From: Haloimpatiens massiliensis
Lineage (GTDB): Bacteria; Bacillota; Clostridia; Clostridiales; Clostridiaceae
Length of the DNA stretch: 64,000 nt
Assembly (NCBI RefSeq): GCF_900184255.1
Contig: NZ_LT854640.1
Coordinates: 945,593 to 1,009,592 of the forward strand
Reading direction: 5' to 3'
In this document: piece by piece, positions 51,259 through 60,566 of the stretch
Numbering within the stretch: position 1 is the first letter of the stretch
Layout of the letters: each line of letters opens with the position of its first letter
Translations under genes and position numbers: made by a program
The notes under the pieces: generated by a model
Databases searched by the model: none
What the model was told of the DNA's origin: nothing
Seen by the model: only the letters and a program-made list of their open reading frames with translations

Positions 51259-53799
51259 AGTATTACCTATAAAAATATATAGGCTGTTTATGAAAGATAT
51301 TATTCCCGAGAAAAAAATCACAATAAGCCATTGACCTAAATTTAAAGCTTTAGTGTGAAATATATTTTGTAAAAAAGGTACATAAATCACAAATAATAAC
51401 ATAACTATAGAAATTACAACAGCTCCCAATAAATATAAATTTGTAAACAAATTTATTTCAAAAATAGAATGTTTTTCAGATCTGCATTCAAATACATGTA
51501 TAAGTTGTGACATTATAAGAGTACTTAATGCCAAAGTTCTTGAAGCATCTATCCCCATACCATAATATTTACCTGCTACAAAAGAAAAGACTGTACATAT
51601 ACCAATTAAAGCTCCTCTTATTATTATTTTTTCACTTAATCCCCTAGAGAAAATATTTTCACCCTTTCTTCTTGGTTTTTCCATCATTATATCTTCATCT
51701 TTTGGATCTACTCCTAAAGCTATAGCCGGAAGCCCATCTGTAGCTAAATTTACAAAGAGAATTTGAATAGGTAAGAGAGGATTTTCTAAATAAAATAATG
51801 ATGATAAAAACATAGTTAAAACCTCTCCTAAATTGCAGGATAAAAGATATCTTATAAACTTTCTTATATTATTATAAATAACTCTACCTTCTTCTACAGC
51901 AGCAACTATAGTGGCAAAATTATCATCTAAAAGTATCATAGCTGATGCCTCTTTGGTTACATCTGTACCTGAAATGCCCATAGATATTCCAATATCCGCT
52001 TCTTTTACTGCTGGAGCATCATTTACTCCATCTCCAGTCATAGCAACAATATGTGCTCTTTTCTTAAAAGCTCTTACTATCCTAAGCTTGTGCTTTGGAG
52101 TTACTCTAGCAAATACAGTGTATTTTTCTATACTTTTCTCTAATTCATTATCTTTTAAATTATCCAATTCTCTACCTGTTATAACCTGATCCATACTTTT
52201 ACATATATCCACTTGTTTCCCTATAGCATAAGCTGTATTCTTATGATCTCCAGTAATCATAACAGGTTTAATTCCTGCAATTCTACATTTTAAGACTGCA
52301 TCCTTTATTTCTCTTCTAGGTGGATCTATCATGCCTGCTATTCCAATGAATGTTAAGTCTTTTTCCATATCATTTTTACTAGAAGCTTTCTCTTTATAAG
52401 CTCCAGCTACACATCTTAAAGCTTTATAAGACATACGATCTAGTGCCTCTAAAACCTCTTTTTTATATAAATCAGTAAATACTCTTACTTCCCCATTTAT
52501 CCATATATATTTACATCTATCTATTATTTTTTCAGGGGCTCCTTTTACATAGGAATTGTATTTGACCCCCTCCTTAACCAGTACTGACATCATTTTTCTA
52601 TCAGAATCAAATGGTATTTCCTGTACTTTATCTACCTGCGTTAAGAACTCCTTAACTTCTTTCAAATCTCTAAAATAAGCTTCTATAAGCGCATATTCTG
52701 TGGGGCTACCCAAAACGCCATCTTTTAACCGTTCATTTCTAAAATTAAAATTACAGTCATTACAATATGTAAAAGCCTTTTTAAGCTGACTGTTTTTAGG
52801 TATATCCTCTTCATCTAAATTATATATTTTTCCATTAAAAAATACAGCTTTTACAGTCATTTTATTTTCTGTTAAAGTCCCAGTTTTATCACTACATATG
52901 ACAGAAGTACATCCTAATGTCTCTACTGCAGGTAGTTTTCTTATTAATGCTTTTCTCTTTAGCATTTTAGAAACTCCTAAAGCCAGTGACACTGTAACTA
53001 TAGCTGGCAACCCCTCTGGTATAGCTGCCACCGCAAGACTAACGCCTAATAAAAACATTCCATAAGCATCTTGCCCTCTTAAGATTCCCATTATAGTAAC
53101 CACTGCACATACTACAATGCATATAACAACTAATATTTTTCCTAAATGAGCGAGTTTTTCCTTTAAAGGCGATTTTTCTCCTTCTATATCATCTAGCATA
53201 TTAGCTATTTTACCCATTTCTGTAACCATACCTGTACATATTACTTTAGCTAATGCTTTTCCTGTTAAAACTATAGTACCCATATATAAATTTTTATTTT
53301 TACCACTGTCACTTTTTTCAACTCCAACAGATTCTCCCGTTAAAAGTGATTCATCTATCATTACATTATTACTATTTATAAGTTCACAGTCTGCCGGAAT
53401 TCTATCTCCACTTTCTAAAATAATAATATCCCCTGGCACTAACTCTTCTGCATTTATAACCTTAAGCTTTCCATTTCTTTTAACCTTAGCTGTAGGCGCT
53501 GCTAATTTTTTTAATGCTTCTAAAGACTTTTCAGTCTTATACTCTTGTATGAAACCTAATATTGCATTCATAACTACAATTATTAATATAGTTATAGCAT
53601 CTGCTTTTTCATTCATAAATCCTGAAATAATCGTTGCACCTATAAGAACCCATATTATAAAATCATTAAACTGCTCTAAAAATATTTTTATTGCTGAAAC
53701 TTTTTTACCATTACTTAATCTATTTAAACCGTATTTTTTCACCCTTCTACTTGCTTCTTCTTCTGTAAGTCCTTCCAGCACTCTCGTTTCATTTACCAT
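51241..53799 (-). CDS. P-type calcium-transporting ATPase (PMCA/SERCA-like, type II)
   Basis: An 852-residue pump with the cation-ATPase N-terminal domain, TGES at 154-157, the phosphorylated Asp304 in CSDKTGTLT, ion-site motif AAIPEGLPA at 259-266, TGDGVNDAPAVKEADIG in the P domain and about ten membrane helices. PEGL with the later NLATDGLPAIALG points to Ca2+ as in bacterial LMCA1-like pumps; Mn2+ cannot be excluded. GGAGG precedes the ATG. Divergent from the pyrophosphatase gene, 174 bp apart. Confidence 0.92.
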   Translation of the reverse strand: MVNETRVLEGLTEEEASRRVKKYGLNRLSNGKKVSAIKIFLEQFNDFIIWVLIGATIISGFMNEKADAITILIIVVMNAILGFIQEYKTEKSLEALKKLAAPTAKVKRNGKLKVINAEELVPGDIIILESGDRIPADCELINSNNVMIDESLLTGESVGVEKSDSGKNKNLYMGTIVLTGKALAKVICTGMVTEMGKIANMLDDIEGEKSPLKEKLAHLGKILVVICIVVCAVVTIMGILRGQDAYGMFLLGVSLAVAAIPEGLPAIVTVSLALGVSKMLKRKALIRKLPAVETLGCTSVICSDKTGTLTENKMTVKAVFFNGKIYNLDEEDIPKNSQLKKAFTYCNDCNFNFRNERLKDGVLGSPTEYALIEAYFRDLKEVKEFLTQVDKVQEIPFDSDRKMMSVLVKEGVKYNSYVKGAPEKIIDRCKYIWINGEVRVFTDLYKKEVLEALDRMSYKALRCVAGAYKEKASSKNDMEKDLTFIGIAGMIDPPRREIKDAVLKCRIAGIKPVMITGDHKNTAYAIGKQVDICKSMDQVITGRELDNLKDNELEKSIEKYTVFARVTPKHKLRIVRAFKKRAHIVAMTGDGVNDAPAVKEADIGISMGISGTDVTKEASAMILLDDNFATIVAAVEEGRVIYNNIRKFIRYLLSCNLGEVLTMFLSSLFYLENPLLPIQILFVNLATDGLPAIALGVDPKDEDIMMEKPRRKGENIFSRGLSEKIIIRGALIGICTVFSFVAGKYYGMGIDASRTLALSTLIMSQLIHVFECRSEKHSIFEINLFTNLYLLGAVVISIVMLLFVIYVPFLQNIFHTKALNLGQWLIVIFFSGIISFINSLYIFIGNTKKNGR

Positions 53800-53973
53800 A
53801 CCTCATACCTCCTTAGCCGCCCTGAACTTTATTAAATATTTAATCAGCTTTTTCTATAGTAATTATATGTGGACAACTCTTTATATAGAACATTTTTATT
53901 CTAAGTTGACAATGCTCTAAATAGGTGAGTATAATATATCATTATACAAACTAAAGATATGGAGGTTATACCC

Positions 53974-55617
53974 ATGAAAGATGCAGTTTACATAACTGGT
54001 CATAAAAATCCAGATAGCGATTCTATTTGTTCTGCTATAGCTTATGCAGAATTTAAGAATAAAACCAGTTCACTTAAAGCAATTCCTGTAAGGCTAGGTG
54101 AATTAAATAGAGAAACTAAATTTATAATGAACTATTTTAATATGGAAATTCCTGAACTTATTGAAACTGTCAAAACTCAAGTGTCTGACTTAGATATAGA
54201 CAATACAGTTCCTATCTCTCCTGACACTTCTCTAAAAATGGCTTGGAATATGATGAAAAAATATGGAGTAAAAACGCTTCCTGTAGTAGATGAGAACGAT
54301 TCGCTATTAGGTATAGTTTCTCTTTCTAACTTAACTTCTAACTATATGGACGTATGGGATAATTACATATTATCTAAAAGTGGAACTAAAATACAAAATA
54401 TATTAGACACCCTTTGTGCAAAACAAGTTTATATGCATAATGAAAACCCAAAATTAAAGGGCAAAATAATAGTTGCAGCTCTAGATGCAACTGAAATAAA
54501 AAATCTAGTAGAAACTGGTGATATAGTTATTTGTGGCAATAGAGAAGACTCTCAGCTAAGTGCCATCGAAAACGGTGCTTCCATACTAATTATAACTGGT
54601 AATCATTCAGTTAAAGAAAATATTATACAAATGGCTAAAAACAAAAAAACATCTATAATATCAACCCCATTTGACACTTTCACAGCATCTAGACTTATAA
54701 TTCAAAGTATACCTGTTAAGCATGTTATGACATCTGAAAAAATAACAGGATTTAGTACAGATGACTTTGTAGATGAAATAAGAGAAATAATGTTAGAAAC
54801 TAGATATAGAAGTTATCCTGTAACAAATAAAAATAATAAAGTTATAGGTACCATATCAAGGTATCATTTAATATCTAAAAACAGAAAAAAAGTAATCATA
54901 ATGGATCATAATGAAAAATCTCAATCTGTTCACGGACTTGAAGATGCTGAAGTTTTAGAAATAATAGATCATCATAGAATTGCAGACATACAAACAGGTC
55001 TTCCTATATATTTTAGAAATGAACCTGTAGGAAGCACTTCTACTATTGTAGCTTCAATGTTTTTTGAAAATGGCATAAGACCTTCTAAAAAGGTAGCTGG
55101 TATTTTATGTGCTGCTATAATATCTGACACACTACTATTGAAATCCCCTACTTCCACCTCCATAGATAAACTCATGTTAAACCGTTTATCAGATATAGCT
55201 AATATAGATATAGAGGATTTTGCAAAAGAAATGTTTAAGGCAGGAACTTCACTAGAAGGAAAAACTCCTAAAGAAATATTTAGTCAAGATTTTAAAGTAT
55301 TTTCTATAAAAGATTACAAAATAGGCGTTTCTCAAGTAGGTACCATGTATATGGAAAGTTTTTTACCTGTAAAAGATGATATACTAGCACTAATGAATAA
55401 TGTATGCAAAGATAAAAACTTTAATTTAGTTATATTAATGGTTACTGATATTTTAAATGGTGGCTCAGAACTTCTAGTAGTAGGCGAAGACAGTGATATA
55501 GTTGAACGGGCCTTTAATGTAAAATTAGACGGTCCATCTATATATCTTCCAGATGTGCTATCTAGAAAAAAACAAATTATACCCCCTTTAACATCAGCTA
55601 TAAATTCACTTAAATAG
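53974..55617 (+). CDS. ppaC: Manganese-dependent inorganic pyrophosphatase with CBS and DRTGG regulatory domains
   Basis: About 547 residues. DHH-family pyrophosphatase split by an insert: the N-terminal DHH part (YITGHKNPDSDSICSAIAYAEF), CBS 1 (about 70-120), DRTGG domain (about 140-240), CBS 2 (about 250-305), then the rest of the DHH domain with EIIDHHRIAD and GSTSTIVA and the C-terminal DHHA2 domain. CBS domains in this clostridial type bind adenine nucleotides and regulate activity. GGAGG lies 9 nt before the ATG at 53974; the upstream ATG at 53959 is part of the ribosome site. Confidence 0.95.
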   Translation: MKDAVYITGHKNPDSDSICSAIAYAEFKNKTSSLKAIPVRLGELNRETKFIMNYFNMEIPELIETVKTQVSDLDIDNTVPISPDTSLKMAWNMMKKYGVKTLPVVDENDSLLGIVSLSNLTSNYMDVWDNYILSKSGTKIQNILDTLCAKQVYMHNENPKLKGKIIVAALDATEIKNLVETGDIVICGNREDSQLSAIENGASILIITGNHSVKENIIQMAKNKKTSIISTPFDTFTASRLIIQSIPVKHVMTSEKITGFSTDDFVDEIREIMLETRYRSYPVTNKNNKVIGTISRYHLISKNRKKVIIMDHNEKSQSVHGLEDAEVLEIIDHHRIADIQTGLPIYFRNEPVGSTSTIVASMFFENGIRPSKKVAGILCAAIISDTLLLKSPTSTSIDKLMLNRLSDIANIDIEDFAKEMFKAGTSLEGKTPKEIFSQDFKVFSIKDYKIGVSQVGTMYMESFLPVKDDILALMNNVCKDKNFNLVILMVTDILNGGSELLVVGEDSDIVERAFNVKLDGPSIYLPDVLSRKKQIIPPLTSAINSLK

Positions 55618-55683
55618 TTGATGTTGTAGCATTCAATTACAAAAGCTTATTCTAGTATAATAATTCCATACCAAAAATATAGA

Positions 55684-55711
55684 ACCTAGCACTAATAACA
55701 TGGTGCTAGGT
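55684..55711. terminator. Hairpin between the pyrophosphatase and flgG
   Basis: ACCTAGCAC / GTGCTAGGT (9-bp perfect stem, 10-nt loop) lies between converging genes. On the plus strand it is followed by CTTATAT, on the minus by TCTATATTTTT, so it can serve both, more convincingly the flagellar operon. Confidence 0.7.
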
Positions 55712-55783
55712 CTTATATAATAATTCTCATTATATTAGCAAAACTATTTGCTTTTAAACAGCTTTCTAAACTATAAACCATAT

Positions 55784-56569
55784 CTATCTTTTAAGATTAT
55801 TCGCCATTCCCCACATTTCATCTGCAGTTCTTAGTGCACTAGAATTCAATTGAAATGCCCTTTGAGTCATAATAAGATCACTCATTTCTTCTTCCATTCT
55901 AACATTAGAAAATTCTAAATACCCCTGAAGTAAATCACAGTCGTTACTTTTTAAAATTTCTACATTTCCGTCAGAAGGTACATATAAATTTTCTCCTACA
56001 GATTTAAATGCATCATCTCCAACAGCATAATAAACACCTATATTACCTATCTTTGTGCTTTTTCCGTCTTCAAGATTTACATACACTTCACCCTTTTCAT
56101 TTACAGCAAAATTATCTCTTGTAAATCTTATATTTCCATTTATTTCTCTTCCATTTTCATCTGTTATACTAACTAAGTTTCCACTTCCATCCACTAGTTT
56201 TCCCTCAGTATTTACTTGAAAACTACCATTTCTAGTGTAAGCAACAGAATTATCTTGCAAATATACTTTGAAGAACCCTTGTCCATCTATAGCAAAATCT
56301 GTTTTATTACCCGTTTGATTTAATACGCCTTGCCTTTTACTCCTAATTATACCTGTATTTCTTACCCCTGTACCTACCTGTAAATTTCTACTACCTGTTG
56401 ACACTGGATATCCTTTTCTATCTAAAGACTCTTGCAATAAGTCCTGAAAACCTACATCTACCTTTTTATAACCTACAGTATTTACATTTGTCATATTATT
56501 AGATATTATTTCTAATTTATTTTGCATAGAATTCATAGCTGTTCTAGAATTCCAAAACATTCTAAGCAT
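55784..56569 (-). CDS. flgG: Flagellar basal-body rod protein FlgG
   Basis: About 261 residues. The rod/hook family N-terminus (LRMFWNSRTAMNSMQNKLEIISNNMTNVNTVGYKK), central hook region with TDFAIDGQGFFKVYLQDNSV, and the C-terminal helix (MTQRAFQLNSSALRTADEMWGMANNL) are complete. GGAGGGG lies 5-6 nt before the ATG at 56569; the ATG at 56584 belongs to the ribosome site. A paralogue lies 155 bp upstream in the operon. Confidence 0.92.
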   Translation of the reverse strand: MLRMFWNSRTAMNSMQNKLEIISNNMTNVNTVGYKKVDVGFQDLLQESLDRKGYPVSTGSRNLQVGTGVRNTGIIRSKRQGVLNQTGNKTDFAIDGQGFFKVYLQDNSVAYTRNGSFQVNTEGKLVDGSGNLVSITDENGREINGNIRFTRDNFAVNEKGEVYVNLEDGKSTKIGNIGVYYAVGDDAFKSVGENLYVPSDGNVEILKSNDCDLLQGYLEFSNVRMEEEMSDLIMTQRAFQLNSSALRTADEMWGMANNLKR

Positions 56570-56724
56570 AAAAATCCCCTCCATAAACTAAACTAGTCTC
56601 CAACCACTAATACGCAATTCACAATTTTTATTAATTTTTAATTTACACTACGTACTAGGACTTGATAAAACAGTAATGGCTTGGTATCTATTCTTAATTC
56701 TAATTCTCAACTATAAACTCTAAA

Positions 56725-57492
56725 TTATCTAACTTCTCCAACTCCACTTATAAGTTTTCCTAAAGTATCGTCCATAGTTTGTACTACTTTTTGATTTGAC
56801 TCAAAGTTTCTCATAACCGTCATCATATCTATCATTTCATTTATAATATTAACATTTGATTTCTCAACGCATTCCTGTTTTACATGAGTATTTATAAATG
56901 TAGGATTTTTATCTGATGAATAAAGATTATCTCCTATCTTCTTTATTTCACCCTCATTAAATCCTGCAAAGGCAAATCTATAAGCATTCCTTTCATTTAA
57001 CTTTATATTTCCTAGTGAATCACATGCAATTTTATCATTTCCAACTTTAATAGGTTCTAAATTATTATTTTCATTGAAGCCCAAAACCTTATATCCATTA
57101 GAATTAACTAAATTTCCTTGTATATCTACTCTAAAGCTACCATCTCTAGTGTACAACACCTTTCCCTTTTCATCTTGTACTGCAAAAAATCCTTGTCCAT
57201 CTATAGCAAAATCTGTTTTATTGTTAGTTTCTACAATAGTTCCTTGGGTAAATTTTACTATTACATCGTCTATTTTACTTCCTAGAGATAAATTACCCAA
57301 TTTTTGTTTAACATTCCTACCATTTATGACTTTGTCATAATTTATCATTGCTGCTTCCTTAAAATCTTTAAACCTAAGATCTTCTTTTTTATATCCATTA
57401 GTATTTGCATTAGCTAAATTATTTGTAATTGATTGTTGTTTAGCTTCTTCAGTTATAAGTCCCGATACTGCAGTGTATAATCCTCTAATCAT
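56725..57492 (-). CDS. flgF: Flagellar basal-body rod protein, FlgF/FlgG type
   Basis: A 255-residue protein: MIRGLYTAVSGLITEEAKQQ start, NNLANANTNGYKKEDLRF, TDFAIDGQGFFAVQDEKGKV in the middle and MMTVMRNFESNQKVVQTMDD at the end. FlgF versus FlgG is decided by position as the first of two rod genes; the assignment is not firm. It begins one base after the small ORF ahead of it. Confidence 0.85.
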   Translation of the reverse strand: MIRGLYTAVSGLITEEAKQQSITNNLANANTNGYKKEDLRFKDFKEAAMINYDKVINGRNVKQKLGNLSLGSKIDDVIVKFTQGTIVETNNKTDFAIDGQGFFAVQDEKGKVLYTRDGSFRVDIQGNLVNSNGYKVLGFNENNNLEPIKVGNDKIACDSLGNIKLNERNAYRFAFAGFNEGEIKKIGDNLYSSDKNPTFINTHVKQECVEKSNVNIINEMIDMMTVMRNFESNQKVVQTMDDTLGKLISGVGEVR

Positions 57493-57493
57493 G

Positions 57494-57721
57494 TTACTTA
57501 CTTCCTTTCTTATTATTTATAACTCTCATCTCTTCTGGATATTCCATTCCCATACTTCTCGCTTTTTGTTCTATAATTGATTTCTCATAACTTGTATTTT
57601 TTCTTCCTCCAACCATTAAAAGAGTAGATATGATCATTCCTATACCAATTCCAATAAGCAGTTTTCTATCACATAAAAAATTTAAAATACTCTTTATTTT
57701 ATATATAAATCTTTTATTAAT
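57494..57721 (-). CDS. Small single-pass membrane protein in the flagellar operon, probable ATT start
   Basis: A 75-codon frame that lies tightly between the DUF6115 gene (28-bp overlap) and the rod gene (1-bp gap). It has a basic start, one glycine-rich membrane helix (LLIGIGIGMIISTLLMVGG) and a polar tail ending EMRVINNKKGSK. No ATG, GTG or TTG suits the N-terminus. AGGGGGA lies about 7 nt before an ATT at 57721. An internal ATG (codon 29) lacks spacing for a ribosome site. Similar short flagellar-operon proteins occur at this place in clostridia, by my recollection. Coding is likely; the start is inferred. Confidence 0.6.
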   Translation of the reverse strand: MNKRFIYKIKSILNFLCDRKLLIGIGIGMIISTLLMVGGRKNTSYEKSIIEQKARSMGMEYPEEMRVINNKKGSK

Positions 57722-58215
57722 AGTGCTTCCCCCTTACTTATATTTAATTTCTGTGCCACCTGATCTATGGTAAATCCCTTCCTTAGAAGTTCCTCCATTT
57801 CTAAAACTCTTATGCTTTTATTTCTATTGTTTGTTTCTTTTTCCTCTTTTTTTTCAAAATTATTCTCTGCTTTATTGCCCTCAATTACAACTTCACTTAC
57901 ATTATCTATTTTTGCTTTAAGTTTTGACTTAGAATTCTTTGCTTTTTCTTTATAATATTTCATGTGAGGGCCAATATTTTCTATACTAACACTATTATTA
58001 TATTCGAGTTTTTTTCTTAATTCTTCAATATCTTTTTCTAATTTATCTATTTCTTCTTTAAATTCACTTCTCAATCTAAATAATTCTACTTCATATTCTT
58101 TAGTATTATTTTCTTTCTTTAAAAGTATATTATCAAAACTATTTTTTTCTTTCTTCATGGCACCTAAATTTAAAACTATTAACATTACTCCTATTAAAAT
58201 TAAAAACAACCACAT
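57694..58215 (-). CDS. DUF6115-like membrane-anchored coiled-coil protein
   Basis: A 173-residue protein: one N-terminal membrane helix (MWLFLILIGVMLIVLNLGAM), a long charged coiled coil (about 25-75), a Lys/Asn/Glu-rich linker, and a C-terminal helix-turn-helix-like motif (LRKGFTIDQVAQKLNISKGE). It resembles clostridial flagellar-operon proteins of unknown function next to fliA. It may link the membrane with a DNA- or protein-binding end; this is inference. Confidence 0.75.
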   Translation of the reverse strand: MWLFLILIGVMLIVLNLGAMKKEKNSFDNILLKKENNTKEYEVELFRLRSEFKEEIDKLEKDIEELRKKLEYNNSVSIENIGPHMKYYKEKAKNSKSKLKAKIDNVSEVVIEGNKAENNFEKKEEKETNNRNKSIRVLEMEELLRKGFTIDQVAQKLNISKGEALLIKDLYIK

Positions 58216-58267
58216 AAGATCACTCCAAATATTATAGTTCTATTTTCTTTAAATTAAAAATATATAT

Positions 58268-58990
58268 TCAAATACAGTACTTAAGTTTTTTTAACATATT
58301 TCTTATGTTTAAAATTGCTCTACTATGTAATTGGCACACTCTAGATTCAGAAACTCCCAAAATCTCTCCGATTTGTTTTAATGTAAGTCTTTCATAATAA
58401 TAAAGTGATATAATAGTCTTATCTTTCTCTCCTAGCATTGTTATGGCTTTAGTTAAATACTGTATTTGTTCCTTTTTTTCAAAACTATCTATTGGATTGG
58501 GGCTATTTTCATCTTCTATAGCATTTTTTAGAGGAATTTCATCCTCCTTTGAAAATATAAGTTCCTCTAAAGATACCAATGATATGTAATTTATATAATT
58601 TTCTATTTCACCTAGTTCTTTTAAAGATAGATTAAGTTCTTTGCTTATTTCCTCTTTACTAGGTTCCCTACAATAATTATTTTGTAATTTTTCCACTGCC
58701 GAATTATATCTATTTAGCTTGTCCATAGCACCTTTAGATATAGGACTGTTTCTTCTTATTTCATCAATCATTGACCCTCTTATCCTAATAGATGCATAAG
58801 TAGAAAATTTCATTCCTTTGGTTTCATCAAATTTTTTCATAGCATCCATAAGACCTAACAGACCATAACTCACTAAGTCTTCATATTCTATATACTTAGT
58901 TTTTCCAATTATAACCCTCGAAGCTATGTATTTCACTAGAGGAATATATTTTTTTATTATTTCTTCTCTATTATTAGTGGCTATAGCCAT
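58268..58990 (-). CDS. fliA: Flagellar sigma factor FliA/SigD
   Basis: A 240-residue sigma-28 family factor. Region 2: YIEYEDLVSYGLLGLMDAMKK and FSTYASIRIRGSMIDEIRR; region 3: MDKLNRYNSAVEKLQ; region 4: LTLKQIGEILGVSESRVCQL. It directs late flagellar and motility genes. Gap to the PilZ gene is 14 bp. Confidence 0.94.
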   Translation of the reverse strand: MAIATNNREEIIKKYIPLVKYIASRVIIGKTKYIEYEDLVSYGLLGLMDAMKKFDETKGMKFSTYASIRIRGSMIDEIRRNSPISKGAMDKLNRYNSAVEKLQNNYCREPSKEEISKELNLSLKELGEIENYINYISLVSLEELIFSKEDEIPLKNAIEDENSPNPIDSFEKKEQIQYLTKAITMLGEKDKTIISLYYYERLTLKQIGEILGVSESRVCQLHSRAILNIRNMLKKLKYCI

Positions 58991-59004
58991 TTCATTGTCC
59001 TCCT

Positions 59005-59670
59005 TTATCTTTTCAATGCTCTTTTCCTCTGCTGTCTCATTATTTCGAAAACATATTTTATTAACTTTTCTCTGGAAGATTCTTGAACATAAGAAAAAGA
59101 AACCCCATATACATATAAATTATTTTCCTTTTCATCTTCTCTAACCACTTTACAAATTAAATTCATTTCTTCCCCATATATAGGCAATCTCAAAAATACC
59201 TTATTGCCATACTCTAATTTCTCATTTACTTTTAATTTACAACCTCCGCCACTTAAATCAGCTATAATTGCTTTTTGTAATTTATCTTTATTATTTATAA
59301 AAAATATTTCTAAATCATTATTTTTAGGTTCTTTTTCCACTAAAGTATAATAGGCATCTAATACATGTTCTATTCTTACATAATTTCTTCTTTGAATTTT
59401 TTCATAATATGCTGGTTTTTCTATAACTATAATAGGTACCTTTCCAGTTTCTCGTCTTAAAACTTTACTTTTAAAATAGTACAGTTCCTTTTCATTGTAG
59501 TACACTGCCTCTATAAAATCCTCTTCTCTTAAAAATAAATATGAACCTTGTCTTACAGGAATACTTATAGAAATACAATCATCACTTACATCTTGCACAT
59601 TACTAGAGTAATCGCCATCCTCACCTATTATTTTAATTTTATTATTTAGCTTAATCTCTAGTTTCTTCAT
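59005..59670 (-). CDS. YcgR-type flagellar brake protein with PilZ domain
   Basis: About 221 residues: an N-terminal YcgR-N (flagellar stalk) domain and a C-terminal PilZ domain with the c-di-GMP motif RRNYVR followed by DLSGGGCKL. It should slow the motor when c-di-GMP is high. GGGAGG lies 7 nt before the ATG at 59670 (MKKLEIKL); an upstream frame to 59685 is not used. It lies between flhG and fliA, so the brake is made together with the motor. Confidence 0.9.
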   Translation of the reverse strand: MKKLEIKLNNKIKIIGEDGDYSSNVQDVSDDCISISIPVRQGSYLFLREEDFIEAVYYNEKELYYFKSKVLRRETGKVPIIVIEKPAYYEKIQRRNYVRIEHVLDAYYTLVEKEPKNNDLEIFFINNKDKLQKAIIADLSGGGCKLKVNEKLEYGNKVFLRLPIYGEEMNLICKVVREDEKENNLYVYGVSFSYVQESSREKLIKYVFEIMRQQRKRALKR

Positions 59671-59687
59671 TCGCCTACCTCCCAACT

Positions 59688-60566
59688 TTAAGAAAAAATA
59701 TTAAAAATCTTCTTAAACAGTCCTTGAATACCTATAGAATTTGGTTTATTTACTTCTCCAGTTAATTTACATGCTATATTTTTTATATCTCTACTGACTT
59801 CACTATCGGGATAATTAACTATAAACGGTTTTTGCTCTCTCACAGATTGAATTAAAGCCCTGTCCTCTGAAACCTTTCCAAGATACTCTACATCTATATT
59901 CAAAAACTTTTTTACAGCGTTGTCAAACTTTCCAAAGGTTATTTCTCCTTCTCTTTCCTTTATAACTCTATTTACTATAATATTTCCTTTAGGTTTCAAC
60001 TGAAACTTAGCTATAGCTTTCATTAAACTATAAGCATCAGTTAAGGCTGTAGGTTCCGGAGTAGTTATCACTATAAGCTCATCACACACCGCCACAAATC
60101 CTAAAACAGTCCTATTAATACCTGCTCCTGTATCCATAAGTATGTAATCAAATCCATTTAATGAGCTTATTTTGTTTAACAATTCTTCTCTTTGATAATT
60201 TGTAAGCTCCTCTATCTTAGATATGCCAGTTCCTCCTGGAAGAAGTTTTACTCCATAAGGTCCTTCTATTAAAATATCTTCTATTTCTACATCATCAAAT
60301 ATGGTATCAAACACAGTATACTTAGGTAAAAAACCCATTAATATATCGTCATTTCCCATTCCTATATCTGCATCTAAAATAAGCACTTTTTTTCCCATCT
60401 TTTGAAGAGCTATGGATAAGTTCACCACTATATTACTTTTACCCACTCCGCCTTTTCCAGAAGTTATAGTTATTATTCTAGTTTTCTCCATAGTACTATT
60501 TTCCCTATCATTTTCTTTATTTTTCATTAATGTCATTTGTCGCAGTCTCTCAGCTTGGTCTAACAT
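59688..60566 (-). CDS. flhG: MinD-like ATPase FlhG (YlxH), flagellar number regulator
   Basis: A 292-residue ParA/MinD protein. Deviant Walker A SGKGGVGKSNIVVNLSIAL near residue 36, LILDADIGMGNDDILMG, ILMDTGAGINRTVLGF and VITTPEPTALTDAYSLM. The N-terminal MLDQAERLRQMTLMKN contains the conserved DQAxxLR element that activates FlhF. It overlaps flhF by 7 bp. Confidence 0.95.
   Translation of the reverse strand: MLDQAERLRQMTLMKNKENDRENSTMEKTRIITITSGKGGVGKSNIVVNLSIALQKMGKKVLILDADIGMGNDDILMGFLPKYTVFDTIFDDVEIEDILIEGPYGVKLLPGGTGISKIEELTNYQREELLNKISSLNGFDYILMDTGAGINRTVLGFVAVCDELIVITTPEPTALTDAYSLMKAIAKFQLKPKGNIIVNRVIKEREGEITFGKFDNAVKKFLNIDVEYLGKVSEDRALIQSVREQKPFIVNYPDSEVSRDIKNIACKLTGEVNKPNSIGIQGLFKKIFNIFS

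Noticed and set aside
56570..56724. Possible extra gene or regulatory element between the two rod genes
   Set aside because: The 155 bp are AT-rich with loose direct repeats such as AATTCT/CTCAACTATAAACTC, but no open frame, promoter pair or hairpin stood out.
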